From: Ensifer sp. Root278
GTDB taxonomy: Bacteria; Pseudomonadota; Alphaproteobacteria; Rhizobiales; Rhizobiaceae
Reading direction: 5' to 3'
Assembly: GCF_001429285.1 (NCBI RefSeq)
Contig: NZ_LMJJ01000043.1
Coordinates: 102,184-166,183 of the forward strand
DNA length: 64,000 nt
Part shown: positions 1 to 8,021 of the stretch, one piece after another
How positions within the stretch are numbered: the first letter of the stretch is position 1
Layout: every line of letters begins with the position of its first letter
Position numbers and translations under genes: made by a program
Notes under the pieces: generated by a model
Seen by the model: only the letters and a program-made list of their open reading frames with translations
What the model was told of the DNA's origin: nothing
The model's database searches: none

Positions 1-103
1 CCTGCCGATCGATCGACTGAACGCCGAAGGCCATCTGCGGCTGCTGGTCGATGAAGATCAGCTGGCTGTTTGCGGGGGTCAGGACTTCGAGTTTGCTGGA
101 CAT
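1..103 (-). CDS. Isochorismatase-family hydrolase, N-terminal fragment (cut by window edge)
   Basis: Only the first 34 codons are present; the gene runs off the left edge. The product starts MSSKLEVLTPANSQLIFIDQ and continues QPQMAFGVQSIDRQ, which resembles the N-terminus of YcaC-type cysteine hydrolases of the isochorismatase superfamily, where the Asp in the LIFIDQQ stretch belongs to the catalytic triad. A strong ribosome binding site (AAAGAGGAG) lies seven bases before the ATG, which fixes the start. Substrate cannot be judged from this fragment. A direct-repeat promoter region lies about 110 bases upstream. Confidence 0.75.
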   Translation of the reverse strand, partial: MSSKLEVLTPANSQLIFIDQQPQMAFGVQSIDRQ

Positions 104-215
104 GGGCTTTCTCCTCTTTGAGCTGGTTGGCAAGCGGGGCGTCGGTGCCCGGCCTTGGCCGGTCTGGGGTGAACTGGTTTGGTGAGAACAGGTGTAGCCG
201 ACCGGGTTGCGCTGC

Positions 216-262
216 TGAATTGCAATAATGATTTCGATTGAATTGCGGATAATGAAATAATT
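216..262. promoter_or_regulatory. Imperfect 23-bp direct repeat upstream of the isochorismatase gene
   Basis: The octamer TGAATTGC occurs at 216-223 and again at 239-246, each followed by an ATAATGA stretch, giving a 23-base period (about two helical turns). The surroundings are AT-rich within high-GC DNA. It lies about 110 bases upstream of the leftward hydrolase gene, so it is a candidate activator site. The rest of the 104-497 gap shows no supported gene. Confidence 0.35.
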
Positions 263-497
263 GGTGATGACTCGCGGGTTTGTGTATCCGCCACGGTCAA
301 GGCGGCAGCCGGCGGGGCGTGGGGATGCCGGCGACCCGATCCGTCGTGTGCGGCCAAGCGGATGCCGCGTGCGGTTGTTCGAAAGAGGCGCGTCGGGTTG
401 CGCGCCATACCCGGCGTCGCGCACCGTCAAAACGCAGTGCTTCTGCGCCTTTTCCGATGTATACTTCAGGACAAGCGGGGAAAATGGAGGTAAGCCA

Positions 498-1031
498 ATG
501 AATAGGCTAACGATCATTGCCTTGTCCATGGCGTCGGCGCTGACCAGCGTTTCGCCAGCCATGGCATTTCCCACAGCAGCGGACGTCCCGAAGATCGAAA
601 CGACGCAAGCGCAACTGGTTCAGTACAGACGATACGGTGGCGGTTACCGCGGCGGTTACCGCGGCGGTTACCGCGGTGGTTACCGAGGTGGTTACGGTGG
701 CGGTTACCATCACGGGCACCACAACGGTGGCGACGACGATTGGGCCTGGGCGCTCGGCGGACTGGCCCTCGGTACGATCATCGGTGGAGCGCTGGCGCAG
801 CCCTATTATGGCTCGGGCTACTACGATCAGGGCTATTATAACCAAGGCTATTACGGCGGCCCGACCTACTATCGCCCGCGTTACTATGCGCCACGCTATT
901 ACCGGCAGACCTATTATGGCGGCAACGCGCATACGAGCTGGTGCTATGCCCGCTACCGGTCCTACAGGGCTTACGACGACACGTTCCAGCCCTATTACGG
1001 TCCGCGGCAGATTTGCATCTCGCCCTACTGA
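498..1031 (+). CDS. BA14K-like exported Gly/Tyr-rich protein
   Basis: A 177-residue protein. The open frame extends further 5', but the ATG at 498 has AATGGAGG just upstream and is followed by a clear signal peptide (MNRLTIIALSMASALTSVSP, then AMA). After cleavage comes a run of five GGYRGGY-type repeats (residues about 46-70), a short His-rich patch, a hydrophobic WALGGLALGTIIGGALA segment, then Tyr-rich sequence. The C-terminus (WCYARYRSYRAYDDTFQPYY, then GPRQICISPY) matches the BA14K family signature of paired Cys with RYRSY. Family members are surface or periplasmic lectin-like or immunoreactive proteins in Brucella and rhizobia. The repeat is encoded by a 12-bp tandem unit and could vary in copy number. 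Confidence 0.8.
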   Translation: MNRLTIIALSMASALTSVSPAMAFPTAADVPKIETTQAQLVQYRRYGGGYRGGYRGGYRGGYRGGYGGGYHHGHHNGGDDDWAWALGGLALGTIIGGALAQPYYGSGYYDQGYYNQGYYGGPTYYRPRYYAPRYYRQTYYGGNAHTSWCYARYRSYRAYDDTFQPYYGPRQICISPY

Positions 1032-1034
1032 CGG

Positions 1035-1067
1035 GTCAAAGGCCTTCGAGCGAAGGCCAATATTTGA
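1035..1067 (+). terminator. Hairpin after the BA14K gene
   Basis: GGCCTTCG (1041-1048) pairs with CGAAGGCC (1051-1058), and the flanks GTCAAA and TTTGAC extend the dyad. It begins just after the stop codon. There is no strong T-run, so termination is plausible but unproven. Confidence 0.4.
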
Positions 1068-1088
1068 CGAACATAGGCCTATATCCTA

Positions 1089-1110
1089 GATCTACACCCA
1101 ACGTCAGGTT
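1089..1110. promoter_or_regulatory. MerR-type operator, copy 1 (upstream of merR-like gene)
   Basis: The sequence ACACCCAACGTCAGGTT sits 15 bases before the regulator start and forms the dyad ACC-N8-GGT. The same 22-base block, with three changes, occurs at 1545-1566 before the next gene. MerR-family regulators usually bind such dyads between -35 and -10, so this is probably the autoregulatory site. Confidence 0.55.
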
Positions 1111-1124
1111 TAGGTGGGTGCCAT

Positions 1125-1514
1125 TTGTCGTCCCTCATGCAGATTGGAGAACTGTCGGAACGTGCAGGCGTCAGCCACCGCACGATCCACTATTACGAGC
1201 GCCTCGGGCTGGTGAAGCCAGCCGAGCGTGAGGGCACGGGCTATCGCTACTATGACGAAGTGGCCGTCAAGCGGCTGGAAAAGATCGCCGCACTCAAGCG
1301 ACTCGGCTTGCGCCTCGACGAAATCGCCGCCGTCATCGACCTCTATTTCGAGGATGCAAACGGCATCAAGGGCAAGGAAAGGGTACTGGAAATCCTGGAG
1401 GCCCAGCTCGTCAACGCCGATGCCCAGCTTGATGAACTCACTGCATTCAAGCGCGACCTGGAATCCAACATTACCCGTATGCAAGAGCTGATCGCGCAAG
1501 CGAGGCGGACCTAG
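1125..1514 (+). CDS. MerR-family transcriptional regulator
   Basis: A 129-residue one-component regulator. The N-terminal MQIGELSERAGVSHRTIHYY helix-turn-helix and the following ERLGLVKPAEREGTGYRYYD wing are typical MerR sequence. They are followed by the KRLEKIAALKRLGLRLDEIA helix pair and a C-terminal coiled coil (about residues 80-125). No Cys cluster is present, so metal sensing like MerR or CueR is unlikely. A TTG at 1125 lies six bases after AGGTGGG; the ATG at 1137 is the alternative start. Matching operator-like blocks precede this gene and the exported protein gene at 1613, which suggests autoregulation plus control of that neighbour. Confidence 0.85.
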   Translation: MSSLMQIGELSERAGVSHRTIHYYERLGLVKPAEREGTGYRYYDEVAVKRLEKIAALKRLGLRLDEIAAVIDLYFEDANGIKGKERVLEILEAQLVNADAQLDELTAFKRDLESNITRMQELIAQARRT

Positions 1515-1544
1515 AGCAAGGCCGGCGGGGACAATTGCGTCCAC

Positions 1545-1566
1545 GATCTACACTTAACGTCAAGTT
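1545..1566. promoter_or_regulatory. MerR-type operator, copy 2 (upstream of exported protein gene)
   Basis: ACACTTAACGTCAAGTT repeats the block at 1089-1110 and contains the better dyad ACTT-N6-AAGT. It lies 47 bases before the ATG at 1613, a reasonable promoter position. The repetition before two adjacent genes supports one shared regulator, most simply the MerR protein between them. Confidence 0.6.
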
Positions 1567-1612
1567 ACATATTGCCTCACCCGGTCTCCAAGCCAACCGA
1601 AGGAGTTTTGAC

Positions 1613-2305
1613 ATGCCTCGCATACGCCCCCTCATTGCGCTCGCTGCTCTCGGTCTCGTCTTCTCGCCAACCACAGCCAGCATTGCGCTTGCGGAAACTC
1701 AGAAGGGAACGTCCATGAAATCGGCAACGCTTTCGGCGCAGTCCGTGGCGACCGTCATCAGAACAGTCATGCCGGTTGGCTACGATGAGGTCGCTCGACG
1801 CCCTGCCACTCTGGACGGTCAGGGCGCCGAGCTTGTGCGCTATGAGCGAACGGATGGCCGCAACGCGGCGCTTGGTGGCGAGCATTTCAGCACCGTCATC
1901 GCCGCGGATGGCCGGCTCAAGGGGTTCGCTCGCATCGACCTTGCTCTGGTTGGCGGTCAACTGCCGACGCGCGAGGAGACGCAGGCGATCGCCATCGATT
2001 TCCTGCGCGACGCGGCACCTGATCTCCTGCCGGTGCTGAAGATCAGCTGGATCGACCCCTATGACGAGCCGCTGCGGGTCGCCCGCAATGGGCGCACGGA
2101 AGATCTGACCCTGACGGGCATGAAAGTCAAAATGCGGAATACGGCCGATGGCCTCTGGATGTGGGTCATCGTCGGCGCGGACCGCAAGGTCATGGTGTTC
2201 GAGCGCGATATCAACTGGATCACATTCCCGGGCCATCGCGGCACGGAAAAGTGGCTTCACGACTCGTGGCTCGTCGAAAACGGACACGATGTTGACCGAG
2301 GCTGA
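1613..2305 (+). CDS. Exported protein of unknown function, probable MerR target
   Basis: A 230-residue protein starting at the ATG preceded by AAGGAG with seven bases spacing. The first 28 residues form a signal peptide (IRPLIALAALGLVFSPTTAS, then cleavage near ALAE). The mature part is soluble and acidic to neutral, with a conserved-looking C-terminal half (DGLWMWVIVGADRKVMVFER, then DINWITFPGHRG) and a Trp-rich end (KWLHDSWL). I do not recognise a family. A second Met at 1715 (MKSATLSAQ) would remove the signal peptide and is less likely. The operator-like block upstream links it to the MerR regulator, so it may be induced by that regulator's signal. Confidence 0.7.
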   Translation: MPRIRPLIALAALGLVFSPTTASIALAETQKGTSMKSATLSAQSVATVIRTVMPVGYDEVARRPATLDGQGAELVRYERTDGRNAALGGEHFSTVIAADGRLKGFARIDLALVGGQLPTREETQAIAIDFLRDAAPDLLPVLKISWIDPYDEPLRVARNGRTEDLTLTGMKVKMRNTADGLWMWVIVGADRKVMVFERDINWITFPGHRGTEKWLHDSWLVENGHDVDRG

Positions 2306-2593
2306 CCGTCGTCCTCCGATCGGCCGGGACGCCGCCTCTATGCGCTCGCGACCAAGATGCCGGCTGACGACCTCATCCTCCAGTTAAGAGCGCGAAACCG
2401 GTCTCTGATGACGATCTTTCCGTGTGTGATGTCCGCGCGGATACCACTTCGGATTTCTTCCGAAAGAATCCTTGCAAGGCGGCGCGAACCGTTTTTGGCG
2501 CGGTACAGCCGATCCGATGCCGCTTCGAGGGCCGCTGTTCAAGTTCGATCTGCCGACGTAGTGTCCGCGCATTGATTTCTAAGGCAGGACGGA

Positions 2594-3907
2594 ATGACGA
2601 CGATCACGATGAACGAAGCGCTCGACCGTGCCGGCACGGGACCCTATCAGTACCGCTTGATTGGCATCTTCGGTTTGGTCTGGGCGGCTGATGCCATGCA
2701 GGTTCTTGCCGTTGGTTTCACGGCAGCCTCCATCGCCGCGACGTTCGGTCTGACGCTTCCGCAGGCACTGCAGACCGGTACCCTGTTCTTTCTCGGCATG
2801 CTGATCGGAGCGGTTGGTTTTGGTCGGCTTGCCGATCGCATCGGTCGGCGGCGGGTGCTGATTGTCACCGTGGCCTGCGATGCCATCTTCGGCATGCTAT
2901 CGATCTTCGCACCCAGCTTCGGCGTCCTTTTGTTCCTGCGGTTCCTCACGGGTGCTGCAGTCGGCGGTACCCTGCCGGTCGACTACGCCATGATGTCGGA
3001 GTTCCTGCCCGCCCGAAGCCGCGGTCGCTGGCTCGTCATGCTCGAAGGGTTCTGGGCCGTGGGAACGTTGATCGTGGCGGTGGCGGCATGGCTCGTCGCG
3101 CTCGCGGAACTCACGGACGCATGGCGCTATATTTTCGCGATCACGGCCATCCCGGCGGTGCTCGGCCTCGGCCTGCGCTTCCTCGTTCCGGAGTCGCCGC
3201 TCTATCTGCTTCGTGCGGGCAAGGCTGCCGAGGCAAAAGCCATCGTCAACCAGATGCTCGTCACCAATCGTCACCCTCAGCTCGAAACGACCGTATCGAT
3301 CGCACTTCCTGCGGCCTCACCGAGTGCCGGCATCTTCTCTGGGGATCTGCGCCGCCGCAGTCTTCTGATCTTGGCCGTGTGGTTCCTCGTTTCGGTATCC
3401 TACTACGGCGTCTTCACCTGGATGCCGCCGCGGCTCGCGGGAGAAGGCTTCGGCTTCGTCCGCGGTTATGGTTTTCTCGTTCTGATCGCTTTGGCGCAAA
3501 TCCCAGGCTACGCGCTCGCCGCCTATGGCGTCGAGACATGGGGACGCCGGCCGACGCTGGTCGGCTTTTGTCTTCTCTCCGCCTTGAGCTGCCTGCTTTT
3601 CGTCGTGGCAGATGGGGCGACGATCATCGCAGCGTCGCTGCTCATCATGAGTTTTGCGCTGCTCGGCACCTGGGGCGCGCTCTACGCCTATACGCCGGAG
3701 CTCTATCCAACGGAGTCTCGAGCAACCGGAATGGGTGCGGCGGGCGGCATGGCGCGCCTCGGCGGTCTGCTCGCTCCTTCCTTGATCGGCATCCTGGTGA
3801 CCCAGAGCTTCGGGCTTGCAATCGGCACCTTTGCCGGTTTGTTGCTGGTGGCTGCGATCGCGGCCTGCCTGATCGATGCGGAAACCCGGCTTGCATCGCT
3901 GGCGTGA
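2594..3907 (+). CDS. MFS transporter, SV2/metabolite:H+ symporter type
   Basis: A 437-residue inner membrane protein with about 12 hydrophobic helices. The MFS loop 2-3 signature is clear (GRLADRIGRRRVLIV, near residue 76), as is PESPLYLLRAGKAAEA after helix 6, which is typical of the sugar/organic-anion and SvOP/NiaP-like branch. Helix 11 carries YTPELYPTESRATGMG, also typical of this branch. AAGGCAGGA precedes the ATG. Substrate is not readable; aromatic acids, nicotinate or sugars are all transported by relatives. It stands alone, with no co-directional partner close by. Confidence 0.85.
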   Translation: MTTITMNEALDRAGTGPYQYRLIGIFGLVWAADAMQVLAVGFTAASIAATFGLTLPQALQTGTLFFLGMLIGAVGFGRLADRIGRRRVLIVTVACDAIFGMLSIFAPSFGVLLFLRFLTGAAVGGTLPVDYAMMSEFLPARSRGRWLVMLEGFWAVGTLIVAVAAWLVALAELTDAWRYIFAITAIPAVLGLGLRFLVPESPLYLLRAGKAAEAKAIVNQMLVTNRHPQLETTVSIALPAASPSAGIFSGDLRRRSLLILAVWFLVSVSYYGVFTWMPPRLAGEGFGFVRGYGFLVLIALAQIPGYALAAYGVETWGRRPTLVGFCLLSALSCLLFVVADGATIIAASLLIMSFALLGTWGALYAYTPELYPTESRATGMGAAGGMARLGGLLAPSLIGILVTQSFGLAIGTFAGLLLVAAIAACLIDAETRLASLA

Positions 3908-4132
3908 GGTCACGGACGAATACGCCCATTGCTCCCGGTGAAAAGGGCACTAATCACAGAGGTGCGGAAATGGCAGATCTGCCAAGGTGTTGGGACACGA
4001 TCGGCCTGTGCACAACCGGTGGATAGAATGCGGACAACTCGGGGAGCAATGACGTCGGGCTTTCTGATCGAGAAAACCGTTCTAGCATGCACATGCGGCC
4101 GATCCCACGGTCGCTAGTGTAGCAGCTATATC
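3908..4132. other. Intergenic stretch with no gene seen
   Basis: Nothing with a start, a ribosome binding site and credible codon use was found between the MFS gene and the dyad at 4133. The short open frames on both strands look like chance. Confidence 0.5.
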
Positions 4133-4163
4133 ATCGGGACCGGTGCATTGCGCCGGTCCCGAT
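4133..4163 (+). terminator. Strong inverted repeat in the gap after the MFS gene
   Basis: ATCGGGACCGG (4133-4143) and CCGGTCCCGAT (4153-4163) are perfect 11-base arms around a 9-base loop. No T-run follows, so it may be a Rho-independent-like terminator without a tail, or a structural element. Confidence 0.45.
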
Positions 4164-4314
4164 CCTCTATCCAGATCTTTCTTCGGCAGCAGGCGCCGTT
4201 CCGCCACGGTTCTGCAACACGCCGCGCCGAGTGCCCGGAGTCAACCGGGTATCACGTGCGCCTCCTCATGTGCGGTGCACGCATAGCTGCATTGCACAAT
4301 AATTGTTTTCCAGG

Positions 4315-4454
4315 TGGTCAAAAATCAGGCATAAAGCACACAGCTGATGCATATGGCGGTTCTCCTCCCAATGCCGCCGCAGCAGCTGTTCCCCTCTGGA
4401 GGTTTATTGACCTTCACACCTTATGGGCCGCGGTCTTCCGTCGGCCCTTTTTTC
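4315..4454 (+). ncRNA. Candidate small RNA with anti-Shine-Dalgarno loop (alpha-r14/NfeR1-like)
   Basis: This stretch has the layout of a trans-acting rhizobial sRNA. An outer stem ACAGCTG (4340-4346) with CAGCTGT (4383-4389) encloses an inner stem GGCGG (4355-4359) with CCGCC (4374-4378), whose apical loop is TTCTCCTCCCAATG, a near-perfect anti-Shine-Dalgarno. A small hairpin AGGT-TTATTG-ACCT follows at 4400-4413. The 3' end is a canonical terminator: GGGCCG (4425-4430) with CGGCCC (4442-4447), then TTTTTTCTTTT. The alpha-r14 family is known for presenting CU-rich anti-SD motifs in loops. The 5' end is uncertain. Confidence 0.5.
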
Positions 4455-4458
4455 TTTT
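4425..4458 (+). terminator. Rho-independent terminator of the small RNA candidate
   Basis: GGGCCG at 4425-4430 pairs with CGGCCC at 4442-4447, directly followed by six T, one C and four T. It is the most classical intrinsic terminator in the window. The upstream protein gene is over 500 bases away, so it more probably ends an untranslated RNA. Confidence 0.75.
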
Positions 4459-4560
4459 CTGGCCGCGCCTGTTTTCTCCGCTCAAACCGCCCGCGCCAAT
4501 TGCGTTTCGGCAAAGCGCGTTCTGTAATGCCCTCATCCTGGAGGGGTGGAGGCAGAGCGC

Positions 4561-6051
4561 GTGGAACCGACACATTTGTTCGAGCTGGTGATTGGCATGT
4601 TTGTGGCGATCATCGCCCTGCACTATGTCGCCGACAGGTTCGGGTCACCGCCTTCCGTCGCACTGCTGGCCGGCGGCGCATGGACGATCGCCGTTGGCCG
4701 ACTGCGCCGGCATCTGATCGGCATCGCCTCGCTGGCGATCGGCGCGGTGTTCTTCACCTGTGCCGTGGTCGCCGTGGTCACGCATCTGCTTTTCCCCTCG
4801 CTCCCCTGGGCCGCCTGCGCGGCGCTAGGGGCGATCGTGTCGCCGCCCGACGCGGTTTCGGCCCGTGCCGTGCTGCAGCGTGTGCGGCTGCCTCGGCGGC
4901 TGCAGATCCTGCTCGAGGGAGAAAGCCTGCTCAACGACGCGAGCGGCCTAGTCCTCTTCCGCTTCGCGATTGCCGCCGGCGTCACCGGGGCCTTCAGCGC
5001 GAGCGAAGCGGTCGGCAGCTTTTTCGTGCTGGCGATCGGCGGCGCCCTTGTCGGTACCGCCATCGGCACGGCCTGGGTCCTGCTTGCGCGCCGTCTTGGC
5101 GACGAATACCTGATCATCGCGGCCACGGCCCTGCTGTCCTGGACCTCCTACCTGCTCGGCGAGTTCCTGCATGTTTCAGGCGTCATTGCCACCGTCACCA
5201 CCGGCCTGATCGCAAGCTGGCACCAGCACACCGTGCTCACGGCGGCAACGCGCATGCGCGGCTCGTCGTTCTGGACCGTCATCGTCTTCCTGATGGAGGC
5301 TGCCGTCTTCATTCTGATCGGCCTGTCGCTTCGCGGCGTCGTCGAGCGCGGAGGCGGCTTCGATGTCGTCGCCGCCACCATGTGGTGGCCAATCCTAGCA
5401 ATTCTCGTGGCGCTCTCCGTCGCGCGCTTTGCCTGGGTGTTTGGCTCGGATTTCGCCATCCGCCTCGGAAACGCCCTTGGGATGGAGCGCTATCGGCCGC
5501 TTGGGGCACGCGCGGCAACGGTGGTCTCCTGGGCAGGTGTGCGCGGTGTTGTCACGCTGGCCTTGGCCCTCAGCATACCGGAGGGCTTTCCCGGTCGCGA
5601 CTTCATCCTGGTGACATCCTTTGCCGTCATCTTGGGGACCGTGCTCGTCCAGGGCACCACGCTCGGGCGGGTGATCGCATGGGCGGGGCTCGTCGAGCCG
5701 CCATCGGAAAAGGCGCGCCTCAGCATGAGCCAGGCCGAGGCGGCCATGGCGCAGGCGCAACTCGTGACCATTCAGAGCCACGCTTATGATGGCGGAGGCA
5801 CCCTCATCCATCCGCAACTGCTCGATAGGTATCAGCGCCGGGCGGTGTCGATCGTCGATTACGCCGAGCGCACGGAGCACTACGCGCCCATTCTTCATGC
5901 CCATTTCGACGTCGTGCTCGAAGCGGTCGCAACCGGACGGCGCGAACTCATCCGGCTTCATCGCGCCGGCGAGATCGACGACGAGACGCTGCACGAATTG
6001 GAACGGGACCTCGACCTTGAAGAATTGAGCGCGCTCGCCGCCAAGGCGTGA
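4561..6051 (+). CDS. CPA1-type Na+/H+ antiporter (YjcE/NhaP-like), possibly internally shortened
   Basis: A 496-residue inner membrane cation/proton antiporter. Core family motifs are intact: GAIVSPPDAVSA, then LLEGESLLNDASGLVLFRFA, with the essential Asp residues, and SWAGVRGVVTLALALSIPE in the C-terminal half. A 120-residue cytoplasmic tail follows the last helix. The GTG at 4561 has GGTGGAGG eight bases upstream; a GTG at 4546 is the alternative. Near residue 30-40 the helix SVALLAGGA runs directly into WTIAVGRLRRHLIGIASLAI. In relatives I remember, roughly 35 residues containing an LPPLL-type helix separate these, so an in-frame deletion is suspected. If true, activity may be lost. Confidence 0.85.
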   Translation: MEPTHLFELVIGMFVAIIALHYVADRFGSPPSVALLAGGAWTIAVGRLRRHLIGIASLAIGAVFFTCAVVAVVTHLLFPSLPWAACAALGAIVSPPDAVSARAVLQRVRLPRRLQILLEGESLLNDASGLVLFRFAIAAGVTGAFSASEAVGSFFVLAIGGALVGTAIGTAWVLLARRLGDEYLIIAATALLSWTSYLLGEFLHVSGVIATVTTGLIASWHQHTVLTAATRMRGSSFWTVIVFLMEAAVFILIGLSLRGVVERGGGFDVVAATMWWPILAILVALSVARFAWVFGSDFAIRLGNALGMERYRPLGARAATVVSWAGVRGVVTLALALSIPEGFPGRDFILVTSFAVILGTVLVQGTTLGRVIAWAGLVEPPSEKARLSMSQAEAAMAQAQLVTIQSHAYDGGGTLIHPQLLDRYQRRAVSIVDYAERTEHYAPILHAHFDVVLEAVATGRRELIRLHRAGEIDDETLHELERDLDLEELSALAAKA

Positions 6052-6081
6052 GGAGCGCTCCCAGTGGATAGGGAACAAAGC

Positions 6082-6108
6082 GCGTCGGCTATTGCCGGCG
6101 CCGTTTTA
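6082..6108 (+). terminator. Terminator after the antiporter gene
   Basis: GCGTCGGC (6082-6089), loop TATT, then GCCGGCGC (6094-6101) with one G-T pair, followed by CGTTTTATCT. It sits between two convergent genes and ends the rightward antiporter transcript. Confidence 0.65.
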
Positions 6109-6110
6109 TC

Positions 6111-6377
6111 TCAGGCAAACCGGATCGCGTTTCGGGCGCGGGCCTTGGCCGCTTCTTCTTCGCGGTTGCGCGGCGGCTGCGACGTTTCGAGTGAATAGAG
6201 CAATTCCCGGGCGCAGGCCGCGATCGAATTGACGGCGTGCTCGAAGGCCGCCTCGTTGCGCTTGGCCGGTTTGGTTGTTCCGCTCAGTTTGCGCACGAAC
6301 TGCAACGCGGCGTCATGGATCTCCGCGTCCGTCGCCGGCGGCTCGAAATTGAACAGGGGTTTTATGTTTCGGCACAT
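6111..6377 (-). CDS. DUF2277-family small protein
   Basis: An 88-residue soluble protein beginning MCRNIKPLFNFEPPATDAEI, which matches the DUF2277 family (invariant MCRNIK start). A later segment (QFVRKLSGTTKPAKRNEAAF) is also typical, as is the length of about 80-90 residues. Function is unknown; relatives are widespread in proteobacteria and actinobacteria. It is convergent with the antiporter gene and has its own promoter region to the right. Confidence 0.85.
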   Translation of the reverse strand: MCRNIKPLFNFEPPATDAEIHDAALQFVRKLSGTTKPAKRNEAAFEHAVNSIAACARELLYSLETSQPPRNREEEAAKARARNAIRFA

Positions 6378-6498
6378 GACGGGCTCCCGGTCCTCTTCGT
6401 TCTCGCTCCTGTAGAGGCCCGGATCTTAATGCTCGTTCCCCATTGGCGAAAGACCTTTGCCGTCTCTCTCCTGCAATCCGACTGTTCGGCGCCTCCTG

Positions 6499-7860
6499 TC
6501 AGGAGCTCCTGCCGTTCGATGCCAAGCGCGTGCCGGCCGCGCGTCCGCCGCTCGGCACCACGACGATCTGCTTGACCTTGCCTTGTTTGAAGGCGGTCAG
6601 GAAACGCGGATAGTCGGCGAAGGCGACGCAGCCATGGGATTCGGCGCGCTTGCCGCGCAGCAGATAGCTGTGGGTCAGGAAGCCGTCGCGGCCGTGTTTG
6701 TTCTTTCCGTCGATCGGCAGCATGCGGATCGCCTCGACCCCATGGAAGCGCGTCTCGCGCATCTTGAGATTATAGATGTGCGGCGGGGTCGGCCCGGTCA
6801 TCTTGACACCCACGTAGCGCGGATTATCGGCCATCTTGCCGATGCCGGAATGGGCCTCGAGCACGCTGCCATCGGGCATGTAAACCTTGGCCGCGGTGAT
6901 GTCGTAGACGGCGACGCCATTTCCTGCCTTCGCTCCGCTGCCGAAAATGTTGCGCAGCGCCTGGCCGAAGCCGGTGCCGGAACTGTTTTCCGTCGGATCT
7001 TCCGGCCGGGCATAGGCGAGCTTCGGCTTTGCCGGCGCTTCGCGTTCGCCGGTCTTCCCGGTCTCTTCGGTCTTTGGCGCAGCCTCGACTTCGGCCTGCT
7101 CGGCCTCAGGTTTCTCGGTTTCCGCAACAGGCTTCTGCACTTGTTCTGTGCGCGGGCGGAACTGCGGCATGGGACCGACAGACGGCGTGTCCTCATGGCT
7201 CGGCAGTGTGGCCGTGTCGTCAGCTGCGTCCGGTTCCGGCTGTTCGGCGAGATCGTCCTCGACGGGCGCGGTCAGCACGGCGGAAAACGCGCTGCCTTCC
7301 ACATGGCTCTGAGAGGGGGTGGCATAGGCGAGCTGGACTGCCGGCTTGTCAGCGAAACCGCCGGTCATCGGGGCGAAGCGTTCCGACGCAGGCACGCTCA
7401 GCGTTGCGGCCTGGTGGCGAGATTGCGCGGAAGCGGAGGGGGCGGAATTGCTGGCGAGCTTTTCCGACGCCAATACCGCTTGCTTCACCGCCGCCGCCAG
7501 GCGCGCGCTCTTGCCGAGCATTTCGGCATCTTTCGGAAATTCAAGATCGCGCGCGAATCTCGCTTCGCTGGGCGTCAGGCTTGCGACCACGGCCGGCTGC
7601 GTCGCAGCGGCCGCGACGAGCCGCGTCGCCTGGTTGACCCTGGCGTGTTTGTCCCAGGCGCGCTCCTTTGTCTTCTCGGCCAAATGGAGCTGCGGTTTGG
7701 GCAGCAGGCGGCCCGAACCATGCGTGAAGGAACTGTTCATCGCGACCATACCGACGAGCGACCACGCAGCCGCGCCGACAAGAGCGGTGCCGCAGCAAGT
7801 GATCAGCAATGGACGCAACAGACGATTCAAAGACTGTGGGCGAATGATCTTACTCAACAA
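6499..7860 (-). CDS. DUF2778 (Tlde1/L,D-transpeptidase-like) membrane-anchored protein
   Basis: A 453-residue protein with an N-terminal membrane anchor (residues about 17-40), a long disordered Ala/Glu/Pro-rich linker (about 45-300) and a C-terminal DUF2778 domain. The domain shows AHSGIGKMADNPRYVGVKMT and ends with the SHGC motif (Ser408-Cys411), the nucleophile signature of L,D-transpeptidase-like enzymes acting on peptidoglycan. The Tlde1 effectors belong to the same family, but the anchor here suggests a housekeeping cell-wall role. The start is a TTG without a clear ribosome binding site. Later Met codons would destroy the membrane anchor, so the TTG is preferred. Confidence 0.75.
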   Translation of the reverse strand: MLSKIIRPQSLNRLLRPLLITCCGTALVGAAAWSLVGMVAMNSSFTHGSGRLLPKPQLHLAEKTKERAWDKHARVNQATRLVAAAATQPAVVASLTPSEARFARDLEFPKDAEMLGKSARLAAAVKQAVLASEKLASNSAPSASAQSRHQAATLSVPASERFAPMTGGFADKPAVQLAYATPSQSHVEGSAFSAVLTAPVEDDLAEQPEPDAADDTATLPSHEDTPSVGPMPQFRPRTEQVQKPVAETEKPEAEQAEVEAAPKTEETGKTGEREAPAKPKLAYARPEDPTENSSGTGFGQALRNIFGSGAKAGNGVAVYDITAAKVYMPDGSVLEAHSGIGKMADNPRYVGVKMTGPTPPHIYNLKMRETRFHGVEAIRMLPIDGKNKHGRDGFLTHSYLLRGKRAESHGCVAFADYPRFLTAFKQGKVKQIVVVPSGGRAAGTRLASNGRSS

Positions 7861-8021
7861 CGCAAATCAAGCCAGAAATTCACGCAAAAGGCCCTCAGGC
7901 CGGCGAGCGACCACCGCTGCGCGACTTCCGGATTGTCCCCTTCTTGACGACTGATGGACAAAAGATGGAGAAGTATGGTTAAATTTTGCTTTCCAAGCGG
8001 CGAAAATCAGCATTTTTTCGA

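Noticed and set aside
639-700. 12-base tandem repeats considered as a CRISPR or satellite
   Set aside because: They are contiguous with no spacers and encode GGYR repeats in frame within the BA14K protein.
4347-5789. 480-codon frame overlapping the small RNA candidate and the antiporter
   Set aside because: Arg-rich out-of-frame shadow of the antiporter gene, which has the family motifs in another frame.
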